A DNA stretch of 64,000 nt, from positions 22,005-86,004 of the forward strand of contig NZ_JACOFR010000031.1 of assembly GCF_019455385.1 (NCBI RefSeq), in the 5' to 3' direction. Below the pieces are notes generated by a model, which was given only the letters and a program-made list of their open reading frames with translations, did not search any database and was not told the DNA's origin. This stretch comes from Bradyrhizobium sp. BR 10289. GTDB taxonomy: Bacteria > Pseudomonadota > Alphaproteobacteria > Rhizobiales > Xanthobacteraceae. The translations under genes and the position numbers were made by a program. Below are positions 45,449 to 54,515 of this stretch, piece after piece. Numbering within the stretch: position 1 is the stretch's first letter; each line of letters opens with the position of its first letter.

Positions 45449-45727
45449 CCAATTCTCCTGGATTTTTCGCGATGGATGGCCCGGCTTCTGGTTGCGCCGC
45501 CCGACTGAGCCGTGCCGATTCACCGCGTCGAGAGCTCGAACGGCGCGAACGCGATGCAATCGGCCTCGTGTGGTGATCGTTGTGGGATTTGACGGCGGTT
45601 TCGCGGAATTGTGCTCCGCATATAAGGCAGCGCGAAACATCGCACACGGCAGGCATCTCTGCGCGCAGCGAAACAGCCCGCTACTACCACCGCATCTTTG
45701 ACGCCGCCTAGAGTTTGCGCAACGTCG

Positions 45728-46138
45728 ATGTGGATGGGCGGATTCTTGGCGATGCGCGCGATCGTGCTGGGATTGTGCACCGCGATGGTGCTGTTGGTAC
45801 GGGTTGCCGATGCGCAGATGCCGTTGCCGGCCGCAAAGCCGCCGGATGGAGCGACGCTGTTCAAGCAGCAATGCGCGGTCTGCCACACGTTGAACCTCTC
45901 GGAACCGATACGGCAAGGTCCGCCACTGGTGAAAGTCGTGGGCCGCCCCGCCGGCAAGGCCGAAGGCTTCAAATACTCAGAGGCGCTGTCGAAAGCCGAC
46001 TTCGCCTGGGACGAGGCCAGGTTAGATGCCTGGCTCACAAATCCGCAAGCCCTCATTCCCGGCGTGACCATGCTCTACCGTCAAGCCAAGCCGGAGACGC
46101 GCGCCGCCATCATCGCTTACCTCAAGGAGCAGAACTGA
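45728..46138 (+). CDS. Class I cytochrome c
   Basis: About 136 residues. Signal peptide ends near RVADAQ; mature part has one heme motif CAVCH and the distal Met in ALIPGVTMLYRQ, with the closing helix AAIIAYLKEQN. A periplasmic single-heme electron carrier. The next genes encode a VOC protein, a Tat-exported small subunit and a GMC dehydrogenase, so this is the likely electron acceptor. The start is uncertain: ATG 45728, ATG 45752 (MRAIVLGL, a shorter signal) and TTG 45698 are in frame. Confidence 0.85.
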   Translation: MWMGGFLAMRAIVLGLCTAMVLLVRVADAQMPLPAAKPPDGATLFKQQCAVCHTLNLSEPIRQGPPLVKVVGRPAGKAEGFKYSEALSKADFAWDEARLDAWLTNPQALIPGVTMLYRQAKPETRAAIIAYLKEQN

Positions 46139-46534
46139 ATGGCCAAGCCCGTTCATTCCATGATCCGCGTGCTCGACGAGGCACGCTCGGTCGACTTCTA
46201 CAAACGCGCATTTGGCCTCGAAGTCGCCGAGCACCTGACATTCGCGGACTTCGCGCTGATCTATCTGCGTCACCCCTCCTCACCTTTCGAGGTCGAGCTG
46301 ACGGTGAACTTCGATCGCAGGGAACCGTACGCGCTCGGCGACGGCTACGGCCATCTCGCCGTGGTGGTCGAGGATCTCGACGCCGAGCACGCCCGTTTCG
46401 AGCGCGAGACGCTTGCACCGGGCCCCTTACGCGACTTCAAGCACGAGGGCAGGACGCTGGCGCGCTTCTTCTTCGTCAGCGATCCCGATGGCTACAAGAT
46501 CGAGGTGATCCAGCGGGGCGGACGTTTCGGCTGA
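46139..46534 (+). CDS. VOC-family (glyoxalase I-like) protein
   Basis: 131 residues with two beta-alpha-beta-beta-beta modules. The metal-type positions of lactoylglutathione lyase are recognisable: HSMIRVLDEARSVDFYKRAFGLEV at the start, FEVELTVNF (Glu), GYGHLAVVVEDLD (His) and DPDGYKIEVIQR (Glu) at the end. GloA is a likely relation, but the substrate is not proven. No signal peptide, so cytosolic. It starts immediately after the cytochrome stop and lies inside the dehydrogenase cluster. Confidence 0.85.
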   Translation: MAKPVHSMIRVLDEARSVDFYKRAFGLEVAEHLTFADFALIYLRHPSSPFEVELTVNFDRREPYALGDGYGHLAVVVEDLDAEHARFERETLAPGPLRDFKHEGRTLARFFFVSDPDGYKIEVIQRGGRFG

Positions 46535-46578
46535 TCAAGTCACAAGAACCCAAATCACAAAAATCACGGAGGAATGCC

Positions 46579-47124
46579 ATGAGAGAAGTCGATCGTCGAA
46601 GCAAGCACAGCCGCCGCGTCTTTCTCAAGGGTGCGGCGACCGCCGTACCGGTCGCTGTCGCGACCAGCGTCACCGTGAGCATCGAGGATGCCTGGGCCGA
46701 TGACGCCACCGCACTCTCGCCCGCGACGATGAAGACGCTGTTGAAGGTCGCGCGCGACATCTATCCGCACGATATCCTTGGTGACAGCTACTACATCACC
46801 GCGATCAAGCCATGGGATGGCAAGGCGGCCAAGGATCCCGCCGTCAAATCGCTGATCAGCGACGGCATCGCGCGGCTCGATCAGAATGCGCGGGACCGCC
46901 ACAAGGCGCCTTACGCCGAGGTGCCCTGGGAAGCCGACCGCGTGGTGCTGCTGAAGGAGATCGAGCAAAGCGACTTCTTCCAGAAGGTGCGCGGCGACCT
47001 CATCGTCTCGCTCTACAACCAGAAAGAGGTCTGGCCGCGGTTCGGCTATGAGGGCTCGTCCGCCGAACACGGCGGCTACATCAACCGCGGCTTCGCCGAC
47101 ATCGACTGGCTGCCGAAGGCTTAA
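46579..47124 (+). CDS. Gluconate 2-dehydrogenase subunit 3 family protein (Tat signal)
   Basis: 181 residues. The N-terminus has a twin-arginine signal SRRVFLKGAATAVPVAVATS; the rest fits the Gluconate_2-dh3 family, with ATMKTLLKVARDIYPHD and the ending HGGYINRGFADIDWLPKA. In FAD-dependent glucose, fructose and gluconate dehydrogenases this small subunit carries the large GMC subunit across the membrane by hitch-hiking. The large subunit has no signal and is encoded 28 bases downstream. ATG 46579 has a GGAGGAAT site. Confidence 0.85.
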   Translation: MREVDRRSKHSRRVFLKGAATAVPVAVATSVTVSIEDAWADDATALSPATMKTLLKVARDIYPHDILGDSYYITAIKPWDGKAAKDPAVKSLISDGIARLDQNARDRHKAPYAEVPWEADRVVLLKEIEQSDFFQKVRGDLIVSLYNQKEVWPRFGYEGSSAEHGGYINRGFADIDWLPKA

Positions 47125-47151
47125 ACCGCCCAACGGTTCAGGAGAACGCAT

Positions 47152-48720
47152 ATGGCAAAATTCGATCTGAACGACAACAGCGTTGTGGTGATCGTCGGCT
47201 CCGGCGCCGGCGGCGGCACGCTGGGCAACGAGCTCGCGCAGAAGGGCGTCAAGGTGGTCATCCTCGAAGCCGGTCCCCGCATCGAGAATCAGGACTTTGT
47301 CAACGACGAATGGGAAAGCTTTTCCCAGCTTGCCTGGACCGATGCACGCACCACGTCGGGAACGTGGCGCGTCGCCAAGGATTTTTCGGGCCTTCCGGCC
47401 TGGATCGTCAAGGCGGTCGGCGGCTCGACGACGCATTGGGCCGGCGCGTCGCTGCGCTTCGACGAGCACGAGTTCAAGGTGAAGAGCACCTACGGCAACA
47501 TACCCGGCGCCAACCTTTTGGACTGGCCGGTCACGCTCGCCGAGATGGAGCCGTGGTACGCCAAGGCCGAGAACAAGATGGGCGTCACCCGCACCAACGG
47601 CATTCCCGGCCTTCCCGGCAACAATAACTTCAAGGTGCTGGAGGCCGGCGCCAGGAAGCTCGGCTACAAGACCGTGCACACCGGCAACATGGCGATCAAC
47701 AGCCAGCCGCGCGATGGCCGCGGCTCGTGTCAACAAATCGGCTTCTGCTTCCAGGGCTGCAAGTCCGGCGCGAAATGGTCGACGCTCTACACCGAGATTC
47801 CCAAGGGCGAAGCCACCGGCAACCTCGAAGTGCGGCCGAGCAGCATGGCGGTCAAAATCGAGCACGACACGGGCGGCAAGGTCACCGGCGTCGTCTATGC
47901 CGACGAGACCGGCGCGATGCAGCGCCAGAAGGCGCGCATCGTCGCGGTCGCCGGCAACTCCATCGAGAGCCCGCGCCTGCTGCTCAACAGCGCCTCGAGC
48001 ATGTTCCCCGACGGCCTTGGCAATTCATCGGGGCAGGTCGGCCGCAACTACATGCGGCACATGACCGGCAGTGTCTATGCCGTGTTCGAGAAGTCGGTGC
48101 ACATGTATCGCGGCACCACCATGGCCGGCATCATCCGCGATGAAGCCGCCAACAATCCGAAGCGCGGCTTCGTCGGCGGTTACGAGATGGAGACGCTGTC
48201 GATCGGGCTGCCCTTCATGGCGGCGTTCCTCAATCCCGGCGCCTGGGGCCGTCCGTTCACTGCGGCACTCGACGGCTATCCCCGGATGGCCGGCATGTGG
48301 CTGGTCGGCGAGGACATGCCGCAGGAGACCAACCGGATCACGCTCGACCCGGTCGTGAAGGACAAGTTCGGTCAAGCCGTCGCGAGCGTGCATTTCGACG
48401 ATCATCCCAACGATCTTGCGATGCGCGCGCATGCCTACAAGCAGGGCGCCGCGGTCTACGACGCGGTCGGCGCCACCGTGACCTATCCGACCCCGCCCTA
48501 TCCGAGCACGCACAATCTCGGCACCAACCGGATGAGCGAGAAGCCGCGCGACGGCGTGGTCAACAAGTTCGGCCAGAGCCACGACATCAAGAACCTGTTC
48601 GTCTCCGACGGCAGCCAGTTCACCAGCGGCGCTGCCTGCAACCCGACCCTCACCATCGTCGCGCTCGCGATCCGGCAGGCCGACTACATCGCCGGGGCGA
48701 TGCAGAAGAAGGAGATCTGA
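47152..48720 (+). CDS. GMC-family FAD-dependent dehydrogenase
   Basis: 522 residues. FAD-binding Rossmann motif VVIVGSGAGGGTLGNELAQ near residue 12 with Glu in VVILEAGPR; GGSTTHWAGASLRF near residue 93; a cysteine cluster CQQIGFCFQGCKSGAKWS near residue 192 (C-x5-C-x3-C), where related dehydrogenases hold a 3Fe-4S cluster; and the catalytic His/Asn region PSTHNLGTNRMS and ACNPTLTIVALAIRQ. It probably oxidises a sugar or alcohol in the periplasm and passes electrons to the cytochrome c of this cluster. Substrate unknown. Confidence 0.88.
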   Translation: MAKFDLNDNSVVVIVGSGAGGGTLGNELAQKGVKVVILEAGPRIENQDFVNDEWESFSQLAWTDARTTSGTWRVAKDFSGLPAWIVKAVGGSTTHWAGASLRFDEHEFKVKSTYGNIPGANLLDWPVTLAEMEPWYAKAENKMGVTRTNGIPGLPGNNNFKVLEAGARKLGYKTVHTGNMAINSQPRDGRGSCQQIGFCFQGCKSGAKWSTLYTEIPKGEATGNLEVRPSSMAVKIEHDTGGKVTGVVYADETGAMQRQKARIVAVAGNSIESPRLLLNSASSMFPDGLGNSSGQVGRNYMRHMTGSVYAVFEKSVHMYRGTTMAGIIRDEAANNPKRGFVGGYEMETLSIGLPFMAAFLNPGAWGRPFTAALDGYPRMAGMWLVGEDMPQETNRITLDPVVKDKFGQAVASVHFDDHPNDLAMRAHAYKQGAAVYDAVGATVTYPTPPYPSTHNLGTNRMSEKPRDGVVNKFGQSHDIKNLFVSDGSQFTSGAACNPTLTIVALAIRQADYIAGAMQKKEI

Positions 48721-48735
48721 GGCGGAGCGCCTGCT

Positions 48736-48864
48736 CCGTCATTGCCAGGAGCACTTGCGACGGAGCAATCCAGACTGCCGCCGCAGAAGAATTCTGGATT
48801 GCTTCGCGGAGTCTGTCATCGGGCCACGCTTCGCGCGGACCCGTTGGCTTGCAATGACGGTGGT
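48736..48864. repeat. Dispersed repeat (ccgtcattgc...gcaatgacgg)
   Basis: The spacer after the GMC gene starts CCGTCATTGC and closes with GCAATGACGG, an exact 10-base inverse, about 48738-48862. Inside are gagcaatccaga and tctggattgct, also inverse to each other, and segments such as catcgggccacgcttcgcgcgg. This element type is widespread in Rhizobiales. No coding capacity. Confidence 0.65.
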
Positions 48865-49182
48865 CTATTCGGCCGCGTCGAGGACGGGCGCGACGGTCGC
48901 CTTGAACTCCTGCACTGACGCCGTCGACTTCGATCGATAGATCAAACACGAGCAGCGCAGCAGCGAGGCGAAATTGTTGACCTCGCCGTGATGGTCGAGC
49001 ACCTCGTTGTAGAGCGTGGTCAGGAATTTCCCGACGCTCATGTTCTCCCTAGCCGCGATCTCCTCGAGCGTGTCCCAGAACGCCATCTCCAGCCGGATCG
49101 AGGTGCAGTGCCCGCCGATCCGCAAAGACCGGGTTTGGGATTCATAATCGCGTTGGGGCTGGTGCGCAAAGAGATGGCACAT
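48865..49182 (-). CDS. Ribbon-helix-helix domain protein
   Basis: 105 residues. After a short N-terminal tail comes a ribbon-helix-helix fold: strand RSLRIGGHCTSIRLEMAFW, helix DTLEEIAARENMSVGKFLTTLYNEV. It matches the RHH_4 family found in alphaproteobacteria. It may bind DNA as a dimer, but no target is known. A second half contains LLRCSCLIYRSK, two close Cys. ATG 49182 is the first start with protein-like sequence. Convergent with nothing; mutL is transcribed divergently. Confidence 0.75.
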   Translation of the reverse strand: MCHLFAHQPQRDYESQTRSLRIGGHCTSIRLEMAFWDTLEEIAARENMSVGKFLTTLYNEVLDHHGEVNNFASLLRCSCLIYRSKSTASVQEFKATVAPVLDAAE

Positions 49183-49420
49183 GGCGTCCTCCCGTCCTGT
49201 TGCCGTTTTTTCACGATGCTACACCGCAGGCTTGCGCCCCACAATCAGGACGGTAGCCGAAGATCGATCCATCCGGTTTGCGCGATTTCCTCGAACGTCC
49301 AATGTCTTCAATGTGATAGACAGCCCTCTTCCCCAGCCCTCCAAACGGCTGTTGCCGAGCACATGCTTTTGACGCAACACGGGCTAGAATAGCACTCTCA
49401 GCGAATCCAGTTCAAAACCC

Positions 49421-51235
49421 ATGCCCGTCCGTCAACTTCCAGAGCAAGTCGTCAACCGCATCGCCGCCGGTGAGGTGGTCGAGCGCCCGGCGAGCGTGGT
49501 CAAGGAACTGGTCGAGAACGCGATCGATGCCGGCGCAAGCCGGATCGACGTCTTCACCGACGGCGGCGGGCGGCGCCGGATCGGCATCACCGACGACGGC
49601 AGCGGCATGACCGCGAAAGACCTCGCGCTCGCCGTCGAGCGCCACGCCACGTCGAAGCTCGACGACGAGGACCTGCTCCAGATCCGCACCCTCGGGTTCC
49701 GCGGCGAGGCGCTACCCTCGATCGGCTCGGTCGCGCGTCTGTCGATCACGACGCGGCACACCAGCGAGCCGCATGCCTGGGCGCTCAATGTCGAGGGCGG
49801 CGAGAAGTCCGAGATCATGCCGGCCGCGCTGGCGCACGGCACCCGCGTCGAGGTTGGCGATCTCTTCTACGCGACACCGGCCCGGCTGAAGTTCCTGAAG
49901 ACCGACCGCACCGAGGCCGAGGCGATCCGCGAGGTGGTGCGGCGCCTCGCCATGGCGCGGCCCGACGTCGCCTTCACGCTCGCCGGCGAAGAACGCGCGC
50001 CTGTCACCTGGGCGGCCGCCCTGCCCGGCGCCGCCGGCCGGCTGACGCGGCTCGGCGACATCCTCGGCGCGGAGTTTCGCAGCCATGCCTTCGAGGTTCA
50101 TGCCGAACGCGAGGGCGTGGTCGTCTCCGGCTATGCCGCGGCCCCCGCGCTGACCAAGGCCAACGCGCTCGGGCAATATCTCTTCGTCAACGGCCGCCCC
50201 GTCCGCGACAAGCTGATCCTTGGCGCCGTGCGCGGGGCCTACGCGGACTACCTGCCGCGCGACCGTCATCCGGTGCTGGCGCTGTTCGTCACGCTCGATC
50301 CGCGCGAGGTCGATGCCAACGTGCATCCGGCCAAGACCGAGGTGCGCTTCCGCAACGCCGGCCTCGTGCGCGCGCTGATCGTGCACGGGTTGAAGGAAGG
50401 GCTTGCCCGCGAGGGCCGCCGCACGGCCGCCAACAGCGGCGAGAGCGCGTTGGCTTCGTTTCGACCCGCGTTCACGCCACAGCGTCCGGCAAGCTGGGAC
50501 TGGCGCGCCTCGCCATCCGCCCCGGTCGCGCCGATGCCGTCATTCGACGGCGCCGCCGCGCCCGCCTTCGCCGAGCGCGCGCAGGCCGCGTTCGATGTCG
50601 GCGCGCCGAGCGCGGACATCAGGTTCGAGACGCAGCCCGTGGCCGATCTTGTCGACCGCCCGCTCGGCGCGGCGCGTACGCAGATCCACGAGACCTACAT
50701 CGTCTCGCAGACCCGCGACGGCCTGATCATCGTCGACCAGCACGCCGCGCATGAGCGCATCGTCTACGAGCGGCTAAAGGCCTCGCTCGCCGAAAACGGC
50801 GTGCAGCGACAGATCCTGCTGATCCCCGAGATCGTCGAGATGGACGAAGCCACGGTCGAGCGCCTGCTTGAGCGCAGCGAGGAGCTGGCCTCATTCGGCC
50901 TTGCGATCGAATCCTTCGGCCCTGGCGCGGTCGCGGTGCGCGAGACGCCCTCGCTGCTCGGCAAGACCAATGCGGGCGGCCTCTTGCGCGATCTCTCCGA
51001 GCACATGGCCGAATGGGATGAGGCCCTTCCGCTCGAACGCCGCCTGATGCACGTCGCCGCCACCATGGCCTGTCACGGCTCGGTCCGCGCCGGCCGGAGA
51101 TTGCGGCCGGAGGAGATGAACGCCCTGCTCCGGGAGATGGAGGAGACGCCGAACTCCGGCCAGTGCAATCACGGCCGGCCGACCTATGTCGAGCTGAAGC
51201 TGAGCGATGTGGACAAGCTGTTCGGGCGGAGATGA
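49421..51235 (+). CDS. mutL: DNA mismatch repair protein MutL
   Basis: 604 residues. The N-terminal GHKL ATPase has VVNRIAAGEVVERPASVVKEL, NAIDAGAS, DDGSGM and the GFRGEAL loop. After a Pro/Ala-rich linker (about 345-420) is the C-terminal dimerisation domain with the endonuclease motif DQHAAHERIVYE at residues 439-450 (DQHAx2Ex4E), plus the zinc-supporting ACHGSVRAG and QCNHGRPTY segments. It should therefore nick DNA itself, as in bacteria without MutH. The ATG at 49421 has no strong ribosome site. Confidence 0.95.
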   Translation: MPVRQLPEQVVNRIAAGEVVERPASVVKELVENAIDAGASRIDVFTDGGGRRRIGITDDGSGMTAKDLALAVERHATSKLDDEDLLQIRTLGFRGEALPSIGSVARLSITTRHTSEPHAWALNVEGGEKSEIMPAALAHGTRVEVGDLFYATPARLKFLKTDRTEAEAIREVVRRLAMARPDVAFTLAGEERAPVTWAAALPGAAGRLTRLGDILGAEFRSHAFEVHAEREGVVVSGYAAAPALTKANALGQYLFVNGRPVRDKLILGAVRGAYADYLPRDRHPVLALFVTLDPREVDANVHPAKTEVRFRNAGLVRALIVHGLKEGLAREGRRTAANSGESALASFRPAFTPQRPASWDWRASPSAPVAPMPSFDGAAAPAFAERAQAAFDVGAPSADIRFETQPVADLVDRPLGAARTQIHETYIVSQTRDGLIIVDQHAAHERIVYERLKASLAENGVQRQILLIPEIVEMDEATVERLLERSEELASFGLAIESFGPGAVAVRETPSLLGKTNAGGLLRDLSEHMAEWDEALPLERRLMHVAATMACHGSVRAGRRLRPEEMNALLREMEETPNSGQCNHGRPTYVELKLSDVDKLFGRR

Positions 51236-51244
51236 CGGGTGAGG

Positions 51245-51799
51245 CTACGGCTTCCTCAAAAACACGAACTCCGTATCGTCATACGCACGCCGCTCCAATT
51301 CCTCGTACCCGTCCGGCGTCACGAATTGCGCGGCCTTCGCCTCTTCCACCACCAGCAGTGCGCCGGGCGTAAGCCAGCCGCCGTCGCGCAAGCTCGCCAG
51401 TGCTTTCTCCGCAAGACCCTTGCCATAGGGCGGATCGAGGAACACCAGCGAGAACGGCTCGACCGGATGCGCGGGGCCGAGGTCGGTCGCATCGCGGCGA
51501 TAGACCTTTGTCACACCGCCGAGTCCGAGCGACTCCACATTGTTACGGAGCAGTGCCCGCGCCTCGGCGCCGTTGTCGACGAACAGCGTGAACTTCGCGC
51601 CGCGCGAGGACGCCTCGATGCCGAGCGCACCGGTGCCGGCGAAGAGATCGAGCACGCGCGCATCGGAAATCGGATCGTCATAGGCGTGCACGAGGATGTT
51701 GAACACGGACTCGCGCAGCCGGTCCGCCGTGGGGCGGATGTCGCGCGAGGACGGTGAGGCGAGATTGCGCCCCTTCAACCTGCCGGCGACGACGCGCAA
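51245..51799 (-). CDS. rsmD: 16S rRNA (guanine(966)-N2)-methyltransferase RsmD
   Basis: 184 residues. Family opening RVVAGRLKGRNLASP, RPTADRLRESVFNIL, SAM-binding loop VLDLFAGTGALGIEA near residue 48, and the catalytic DPPYG near residue 125. It methylates G966 of 16S rRNA in the small subunit. The start is TTG 51799, supported by an AGGAGG site seven bases upstream; only one base separates it from the stop of the pseudouridine synthase gene, so the two are coupled. Confidence 0.93.
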   Translation of the reverse strand: MRVVAGRLKGRNLASPSSRDIRPTADRLRESVFNILVHAYDDPISDARVLDLFAGTGALGIEASSRGAKFTLFVDNGAEARALLRNNVESLGLGGVTKVYRRDATDLGPAHPVEPFSLVFLDPPYGKGLAEKALASLRDGGWLTPGALLVVEEAKAAQFVTPDGYEELERRAYDDTEFVFLRKP

Positions 51800-51800
51800 G

Positions 51801-53786
51801 CTAGTCCTCCTGCGGCGTCAGATCGCGCTTGCCATGATAGCCGCGCTTGGGACGGCGCGGCGGGCCGTAGCCGCTCGCCTCAGCCTCGTTGCGCTCGCGT
51901 GCCTCCTCGCTGCCGGTGCGCTGCACCAGCACGCGGCGCCCCTTCCGGTCGTTGATCACGGCGCGCTTGCTGGCGGTCTTCTTCTCGCTCGGTGCGTCGT
52001 CGACACGCGACGAGGATTTCGAGGGCACGTCGAACTGCGCGCCCGACTTCTCGATCACCTTGTCACCGAGCTGATCGCGCAGCACGCGCGAGCGGACCTC
52101 CTCGACCTGGCCTTCGGGGACCTCGCCAAGCTGGAACGGGCCGTAGGAAACGCGGATCAGCCGATTCACCTCGAGGCCGAGATGGGCGCAGACGTTGCGC
52201 ACCTCGCGGTTCTTGCCTTCGCGAATCGCGAACACCAGCCAGATATTGGCACCCTGGTCGCGCTCCAGCGTCGCTTCGATCGGACCGTATTTGACGCCCT
52301 CGACCTCAATGCCGTTCTTGAGCTGGTCGAGCTGCGCCTGCGTGACATCGCCATGGGCGCGGACGCGGTAGCGACGCAGCCAGCCGGTGTCTGGCAATTC
52401 GAGCGTACGCGCGAGGCCGCCGTCATTGGTGAGCAGCAGCAACCCTTCCGTGTTGAAATCGAGCCGGCCGACGCTGATCAGCCGCGGCAGGCCTTCAGGC
52501 AGATTGTCGAACACGGTCGGACGGCCCTCGGGGTCGTCATGCGTCGTCATCAGCCCGCGAGGCTTGTGATAGAGGAAAAGCCGTGTGCGCTCGCGCTCCG
52601 GCAACGGCTTGCCGTCGACCAGCACGACGTCGTTCCTGGTGATGTCGAGCGCGGGCGAGTTGATGACGCGGCCGTTGACGGTGACGCGGCCCTGCGTGAC
52701 CATCTCCTCGGCATCGCGGCGCGAGGCAAGCCCCGCACGCGCCAGCGCTTTCGCGATGCGCTCGCCGGCCTTCTTCGGCTTCGGCGCCTCTTCGCGGCGC
52801 GGGCGTCCCTCGACATCGCGATCACGGTGGCGATAAGCGCCGCGGCCGCCGAAAGCCGGGCGCTTCTCGAAGATCCGGCTGTCGTCCTCGTTCTCGCGGC
52901 GCGGACGGTCGCGGAAGCGGCCCTCGCTGCGCGGATGCTCCTGCCAGTCCATGCGGCCCTCAGGCCGTCCCTCGCGCGAACGGTTGAAGCGCGGACGATC
53001 CTCGCCGGAACGTTCTTCGCGCGGGCGCGAGAAGCGCGGACGGTCGTCACCGCGGCCGCCGTCGCGACGATCGTCGCGCTTCTGCCAGGGCTTGTCCTCG
53101 CCGCGGTCGCGGCCGCCGAAATCCTTGCGCGGCCCGCGATTCCCACGGTCGCGTTCGCGATCGCCTCCGCCCCGCGAGAACTTCCGGTCCTCGAACTTGC
53201 GTTCGGGACGGTCTCCACGCGGCTTGAAGCTGCGCTCGCCACGATCCTCACGCGGCCCGCGATCCCCACGGTCGCGTTCGCGATCCGGCCCGCCCCGCGA
53301 AAACTTCCGCTCGCCGTCGAACTTGCGCTCGGGACGATCGCCGCGAGGCGCATAAGGACGCTTGTCGCCAAACTTCCTCTCACCAGCGCGGCCGGCCGGA
53401 CGCGAGTCGTCGCGATCCCGGCGCGGTGGACGGTCGTCGCGGCCATAGGACGGGCGATCACCGCGCGGCTTGAACGGCCGCTTCTCGCCATCGCGCGAGG
53501 CGCGGTCGGAGAACGGACGGTCGCCACGCGGCTTGAAGCTGCGCGCCTCACCGCCGCGGTCGTCACGCTTGAAGCGCGGACGGTCGGAGAAATCGCGGCG
53601 CGGGGCATCGCCCTCCTCGCGGCGGCGGAAGGGACGGCCCTCGCGGTCGCCTCTTCCCTCGCCCTTGCCCTCAAAACCGCGCTTGGCGAACTTCTTGTCG
53701 GGGCCGCGCGGCTTGCCGGAGCGGCCGCCTTTGGGGGGGCCTCGCCGGCCGCGGGAATCGTTGTCTTTGTCGCTGTCGCGAGGCAT
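51801..53786 (-). CDS. RsuA/RluB-family pseudouridine synthase with long Arg/Gly/Asp-rich N-terminus
   Basis: 661 residues. Residues 1 to about 335 are low-complexity, dominated by R, G, D, P, K and F, with phrases such as FKPRGDRP, KFSRGG and RERDRG repeated many times. The folded part starts with an S4 RNA-binding domain ERIAKALARAGLASRRDAEE near residue 342, followed by the catalytic domain with GRLDFNTEGLLLLTNDG and Asp near residue 441, and a charged tail of about 90 residues. It isomerises uridine in 23S rRNA (RluB-like). ATG 53786 (MPRDSDKD) is chosen. rsmD follows after one base. Confidence 0.9.
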   Translation of the reverse strand: MPRDSDKDNDSRGRRGPPKGGRSGKPRGPDKKFAKRGFEGKGEGRGDREGRPFRRREEGDAPRRDFSDRPRFKRDDRGGEARSFKPRGDRPFSDRASRDGEKRPFKPRGDRPSYGRDDRPPRRDRDDSRPAGRAGERKFGDKRPYAPRGDRPERKFDGERKFSRGGPDRERDRGDRGPREDRGERSFKPRGDRPERKFEDRKFSRGGGDRERDRGNRGPRKDFGGRDRGEDKPWQKRDDRRDGGRGDDRPRFSRPREERSGEDRPRFNRSREGRPEGRMDWQEHPRSEGRFRDRPRRENEDDSRIFEKRPAFGGRGAYRHRDRDVEGRPRREEAPKPKKAGERIAKALARAGLASRRDAEEMVTQGRVTVNGRVINSPALDITRNDVVLVDGKPLPERERTRLFLYHKPRGLMTTHDDPEGRPTVFDNLPEGLPRLISVGRLDFNTEGLLLLTNDGGLARTLELPDTGWLRRYRVRAHGDVTQAQLDQLKNGIEVEGVKYGPIEATLERDQGANIWLVFAIREGKNREVRNVCAHLGLEVNRLIRVSYGPFQLGEVPEGQVEEVRSRVLRDQLGDKVIEKSGAQFDVPSKSSSRVDDAPSEKKTASKRAVINDRKGRRVLVQRTGSEEARERNEAEASGYGPPRRPKRGYHGKRDLTPQED

Positions 53787-53907
53787 GAATAATCTCACTT
53801 CAAGGGGGCGGCGCGGGAGCATTGCGCGCGCTCGTCTCGAGCCGCATGCTCAGGCAAAACCGGTATTCACTCTTGCTGAAGGCGCAGCTACTAGCAGGTT
53901 TCTTCGG

Positions 53908-54366
53908 ATGATACGAGGCTTGAAAGCCCCCTCTTTCATGGATTTGGCGCTCAAAACGGCCGAAAATGCCGGAAAGGCGGGCGAAGTTCCGATCGGATGC
54001 GTGGTGGTCCGGGGCTACGAGGTCATCGCCACCGCGGCGAACCGGACGCTGACCGATTACGACCCCACCGGCCATGCCGAGATCGTCGCGCTGCGCGAGG
54101 CCGCGAAGAAGATCGGCAGCGAGCGGCTGGTCGACTGCGACCTCTACGTGACGCTGGAGCCCTGCACCATGTGTGCGGGCGCGATCTCCTTTGCAAGGGT
54201 CCGCCGGCTCTATTACGGCGCGGCCGACCCCAAGGGCGGCGCGGTGGAGTCGGGCGTGCGGTTCTTTGCCTCGCCAACGTGTCACCATGCGCCGGACGTC
54301 TATTCGGGCGTCGGCGAGAGCGAGGCGGCGCGGCTGCTCAAGGAGTTCTTTCGCGAGCGGCGGTGA
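53908..54366 (+). CDS. tadA: tRNA-specific adenosine deaminase TadA
   Basis: About 152 residues. The zinc-deaminase motifs are both present: PTGHAEIVALREA (HAE, with the proton-shuttling Glu) and LEPCTMCAGAI (PCxxC). It converts A34 to inosine in tRNA-Arg. The C-terminal segment ESGVRFFASPTCHHAPDVYSG is longer than in E. coli but ordinary for this order. ATG 53908 and ATG 53938 are both plausible starts; the first is used here. It is transcribed away from the pseudouridine synthase gene. Confidence 0.9.
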   Translation: MIRGLKAPSFMDLALKTAENAGKAGEVPIGCVVVRGYEVIATAANRTLTDYDPTGHAEIVALREAAKKIGSERLVDCDLYVTLEPCTMCAGAISFARVRRLYYGAADPKGGAVESGVRFFASPTCHHAPDVYSGVGESEAARLLKEFFRERR

Positions 54367-54381
54367 TTGCTCCACACTCCG

Positions 54382-54488
54382 CTGTCATGCCACGGCTTGA
54401 CCGGGGCATCCAGTACGCCGCGGCTTCTCAGCTCAATCACGACCGCCTCTGGAATACTGGATCGCCCGGTCAAGCCGGGCGACGACAG
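54382..54488. repeat. Dispersed repeat with CTGTC/GACAG ends (type 2)
   Basis: A 107-base element between tadA and the hydrolase gene. It starts CTGTCATGCC and ends GGGCGACGACAG; interior phrases are gcatccagtacgccgcggc and tactggatcgcccggtcaa. The same phrases in the same order make up the element at 63811-63914. CTGTC/GACAG termini are shared with the type 1 elements at 6988 and 8392. Confidence 0.7.
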
Positions 54489-54515
54489 TTGAATGCTGGG
54501 CGGACTGCGCGGGTC

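Noticed and set aside
51696..53792. A 698-codon open frame on the plus strand opposite the pseudouridine synthase gene
   Set aside because: It is Ala/Val/Leu/Arg-rich with no domain, and the opposite strand encodes clear S4 and pseudouridine synthase motifs. High-GC codon bias over the RGD-rich region leaves the reverse frame open.
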